From Verrucomicrobiota bacterium (GTDB lineage Bacteria; Verrucomicrobiota; Verrucomicrobiia; Verrucomicrobiales; Verrucomicrobiaceae): 6,504 nucleotides of DNA. This document shows positions 5,478-6,504 of this stretch, in pieces (the stretch's first letter is position 1; each line of letters begins with the position of its first letter). Under the pieces are notes generated by a model that saw nothing but the letters and a program-made list of their open reading frames with translations, was not told the DNA's origin and made no database searches. The DNA is taken from contig JAIOQF010000297.1 of assembly GCA_021413535.1 (NCBI GenBank), positions 1-6,504 on the forward strand. Direction: 5' to 3'. The translations under genes and the position numbers were made by a program.

Positions 5478-5576
5478 ATGAAAGTTGCAATGTTAGGACT
5501 GGCCCGAAGACTCGGGGGTGGTGCAGCAGCACCTTGGACTCAAGGGCCGCGCCTAGTGCGGCGCGCCAAAGGTTGA
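5478..5576 (+). CDS. Possible 32-residue basic micro-ORF, unrecognised
   Basis: A short frame of 32 codons from ATG 5478 to TGA 5574-5576, preceded by AAGGA at 10-base spacing. The product starts MKVAMLGLARRLGGGAAAPW and ends RLVRRAKG. It is rich in Gly, Ala and Arg, has no acidic residue, and has no clear membrane helix. I do not recognise it. The last 24 bases overlap, in the opposite strand, the 3' end of the duplicated-domain gene. The coding region is packed with hairpins (5503-5567), which could mean a leader peptide, a structured small RNA with an incidental frame, or chance. The ribosome site is the only positive evidence for translation. Confidence 0.22.
   Translation: MKVAMLGLARRLGGGAAAPWTQGPRLVRRAKG
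5503..5567. repeat. Cluster of four adjacent hairpins between convergent genes
   Basis: Four inverted repeats lie nearly end to end. CCCGA-AGAC-TCGGG (5503-5516), GGTGC-AGCA-GCACC (5520-5533) and CCTTG-GACT-CAAGG (5532-5545) each have a perfect 5-bp stem and a 4-base loop. The fourth (5545-5567) has an 8-bp GC stem with one bulged C (5548) and a 6-base loop. In addition, GGCCC (5501-5505) can pair with GGGCC (5544-5548) as an alternative closing stem. The fourth hairpin contains the stop codon of the leftward gene. No T-run follows on either strand, so intrinsic terminators are not clearly formed. It may be a bidirectional termination or mRNA-end-protecting element, a REP-like palindromic element, or part of a structured RNA. 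Confidence 0.5.
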
Positions 5577-6380
5577 CTGTTTCGAGCCGGCCATATGGGC
5601 AACGACTGAATACTGCCGGTCACTGCCGAACTCTAACAGGATGATGTTGACATAGTAGTTGCCCTCGGGTGGAGCAATGTATTTTGCCGTGTTCTTCACG
5701 TCCGTGTAACTGTAACCTGGCGCGAGAGGTTTCTTCATGACTGATCCGATTTCATATCCATTCAGCGCACCGCCATGGTAAGGCTCCTTCGTCGCCCACA
5801 CAGAGAGCTTGAGGTCTCCCGTGTTTCCAGTGCGGCGGTGGGTGATCTTCGCTACCTCGATGTCCACCGTCCCGCCTTCGGTGCTCGTCTGCCAGTGGGT
5901 CGGCCCGTCCATCTGAAACAACTTCAACGGCCCGAGTGCAATGGTGTTCGGCATGTTCCTGTGGTCCACCACCACATAGCCACCTGCTTTGGCTTGGTAT
6001 TCTACGAGGGAGAGCACGATGACATAGTTTTTCTTTACCTTCGGCGGCGTGTAGGCCACGCTCTTTTTGAGCGCAGTGTATTGCCTCCCCGGCGCGAGCC
6101 CTTCCAGCTTGTAGCTGCCCAGGAGTTCCCCGCCCAGCGTCCCGGTCTGATAGGGGGTATCCCGCGCCCAGACCTTCAGCATCAGCGTGCCAGTCGCGTT
6201 CTCCTTGCTCGTGTTTTCGATGGCACCTGCTGAGATCACAATTTCCGTGCTGTTCTTCACGATTTCATAGCCCGTGGCTCCGGAAAATTTAGGCGCCGCG
6301 TGCAGACTGCCGATGGTGCAGGCAACGCTGCCAGCCATGAAGATAAGACACCGGGTCAAGGAAGGAAAAGAAGTCACCAT
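5553..6380 (-). CDS. Secreted protein with two tandem copies of a beta-rich domain, function unknown
   Basis: From the ATG at 6380 this is a 275-residue protein with a Sec signal peptide: R10, hydrophobic core 11-24, and probable cleavage at SLHA|AP (28|29). The frame is open to a TTG at 6449, with in-frame ATGs at 6401 and 6398, but 6380 gives the most normal signal peptide. No start has a Shine-Dalgarno. The mature part is an internal duplication, roughly residues 38-141 and 164-262. Aligned pairs include LMLKVWARDTPYQTGTLGG (66-84) with LKLSVWATKEPYHGGALNG (190-208), LEGLAPGRQYTAL (92-104) with KKPLAPGYSYTDV (216-228), and NYVIVLSLVEY (118-128) with YYVNIILLEFG (242-252). The alternating hydrophobic pattern suggests a beta-sandwich, perhaps adhesive or carbohydrate-linked. 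I recognise no named family. Its 3' end overlaps the hairpin cluster and the micro-ORF. Confidence 0.72.
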   Translation of the reverse strand: MVTSFPSLTRCLIFMAGSVACTIGSLHAAPKFSGATGYEIVKNSTEIVISAGAIENTSKENATGTLMLKVWARDTPYQTGTLGGELLGSYKLEGLAPGRQYTALKKSVAYTPPKVKKNYVIVLSLVEYQAKAGGYVVVDHRNMPNTIALGPLKLFQMDGPTHWQTSTEGGTVDIEVAKITHRRTGNTGDLKLSVWATKEPYHGGALNGYEIGSVMKKPLAPGYSYTDVKNTAKYIAPPEGNYYVNIILLEFGSDRQYSVVAHMAGSKQSTFGAPH

Positions 6381-6504
6381 GCTAAATAGTAGCAGCATCA
6401 TACCCGGACAAATGATTTCTGCGGTGATCTGTCCAAGGCAGTCAGACAACCGGTGGAATTCAAGTCAGTGTCTGTTTGATTGCGTGGACCTCCTTCCCCA
6501 TGAC
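6381..6504. other. Upstream region of the leftward secreted-protein gene; no supported gene
   Basis: This edge stretch should hold the promoter of the leftward gene. On the minus strand TTGTCC (complement of 6406-6411) and TACTAT (complement of 6386-6391) are weak -35/-10 look-alikes with only 14 bases between them, so no promoter is claimed. On the minus strand, a frame open from the window edge reads MGKEVHAIKQTLT and stops at 6460-6462. It could be the C-terminus of a gene entering from the right, but fifteen codons are too few to support that. CAGACA (6443-6448) and TGTCTG (6469-6474) form a weak inverted repeat around this stop. Confidence 0.3.

Noticed and set aside
5560..5567. GGCGCGCC palindrome as a possible attachment or recombination site
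   Set aside because: It is better explained as one arm of the GC-rich hairpin at 5545-5567. No integrase, tRNA or direct repeats lie nearby.
6381..6449. Longer version of the duplicated-domain protein starting at TTG 6449 or ATG 6401/6398
   Set aside because: The extra residues would put 17-23 additional amino acids before a normal signal peptide, and no ribosome site supports them. The ATG at 6380 gives a standard n-region and hydrophobic core.
6460..6504. C-terminus of a minus-strand gene entering from the right edge (MGKEVHAIKQTLT then stop)
   Set aside because: Only fifteen codons are visible, another minus-strand frame is also open to the edge, and the sequence matches nothing I recognise.
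1..6504. CRISPR arrays, insertion sequences, tRNA or rRNA genes, toxin-antitoxin or phage-defence modules
   Set aside because: No regularly spaced repeats, transposase motifs, terminal inverted repeats with target duplications, cloverleaf-like sequences or defence-gene motifs were found. The macro domain alone, without a DarT-like partner next to it, does not support a DarTG system.

Overview
The window carries housekeeping-type genes from a GC-rich, Gram-negative bacterium. I infer Verrucomicrobiota or a neighbouring PVC lineage, with moderate confidence. The reasons are the secreted WPQFRG-type PQQ-like beta-propeller protein, a free-standing nuoB-nuoC pair, weak or absent Shine-Dalgarno sequences before most genes, and a secreted protein with a duplicated beta-rich domain. 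No sequence search was possible, so the taxon is an inference.

Layout. Positions 1-2325 (+) hold the 3' part of a branched-chain amino acid (Liv/HAAT) ABC transporter operon: livM (permease, entering from outside the window), livG and livF (the two ATPases). The livM frame has an in-frame amber codon at 27-29, inside an otherwise conserved motif. Positions 2322-2810 (-) hold a small macro-domain protein that converges on livF; the two stop codons share one TTAA. Positions 2811-2943 are a divergent intergenic region with a perfect 20-bp palindrome that matches the CRP-type consensus TGTGA-N6-TCACA. Positions 2944-4055 (+) hold nuoB and nuoC, two peripheral-arm subunits of respiratory complex I, without nuoA before them or nuoD after them. 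Positions 4121-5404 (+) encode an exported PQQ-like beta-propeller protein. Positions 5405-5552 are an AT-rich stretch followed by a run of closely packed hairpins and a possible 32-residue micro-ORF. Positions 5553-6380 (-) encode a secreted protein made of two copies of a beta-rich domain, converging on the propeller gene. Positions 6381-6504 hold no gene I can support.

How the genes work together. LivM, LivG and LivF would form the membrane and energising parts of one importer for leucine-type amino acids, provided LivM is intact in the real genome. NuoB and NuoC dock together at the quinone end of complex I. The macro-domain protein, which should bind ADP-ribose derived from NAD+, is divergent from nuoBC across the CRP-like operator, so one cAMP- or redox-type regulator could control both. 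The last two proteins are both exported and have no assignable pathway here.

Most of the window is ordinary. The parts most worth a second look are the livM amber codon, the CRP-like palindrome, the hairpin cluster with its micro-ORF at 5413-5576, the atypical macro domain and the duplicated secreted protein.
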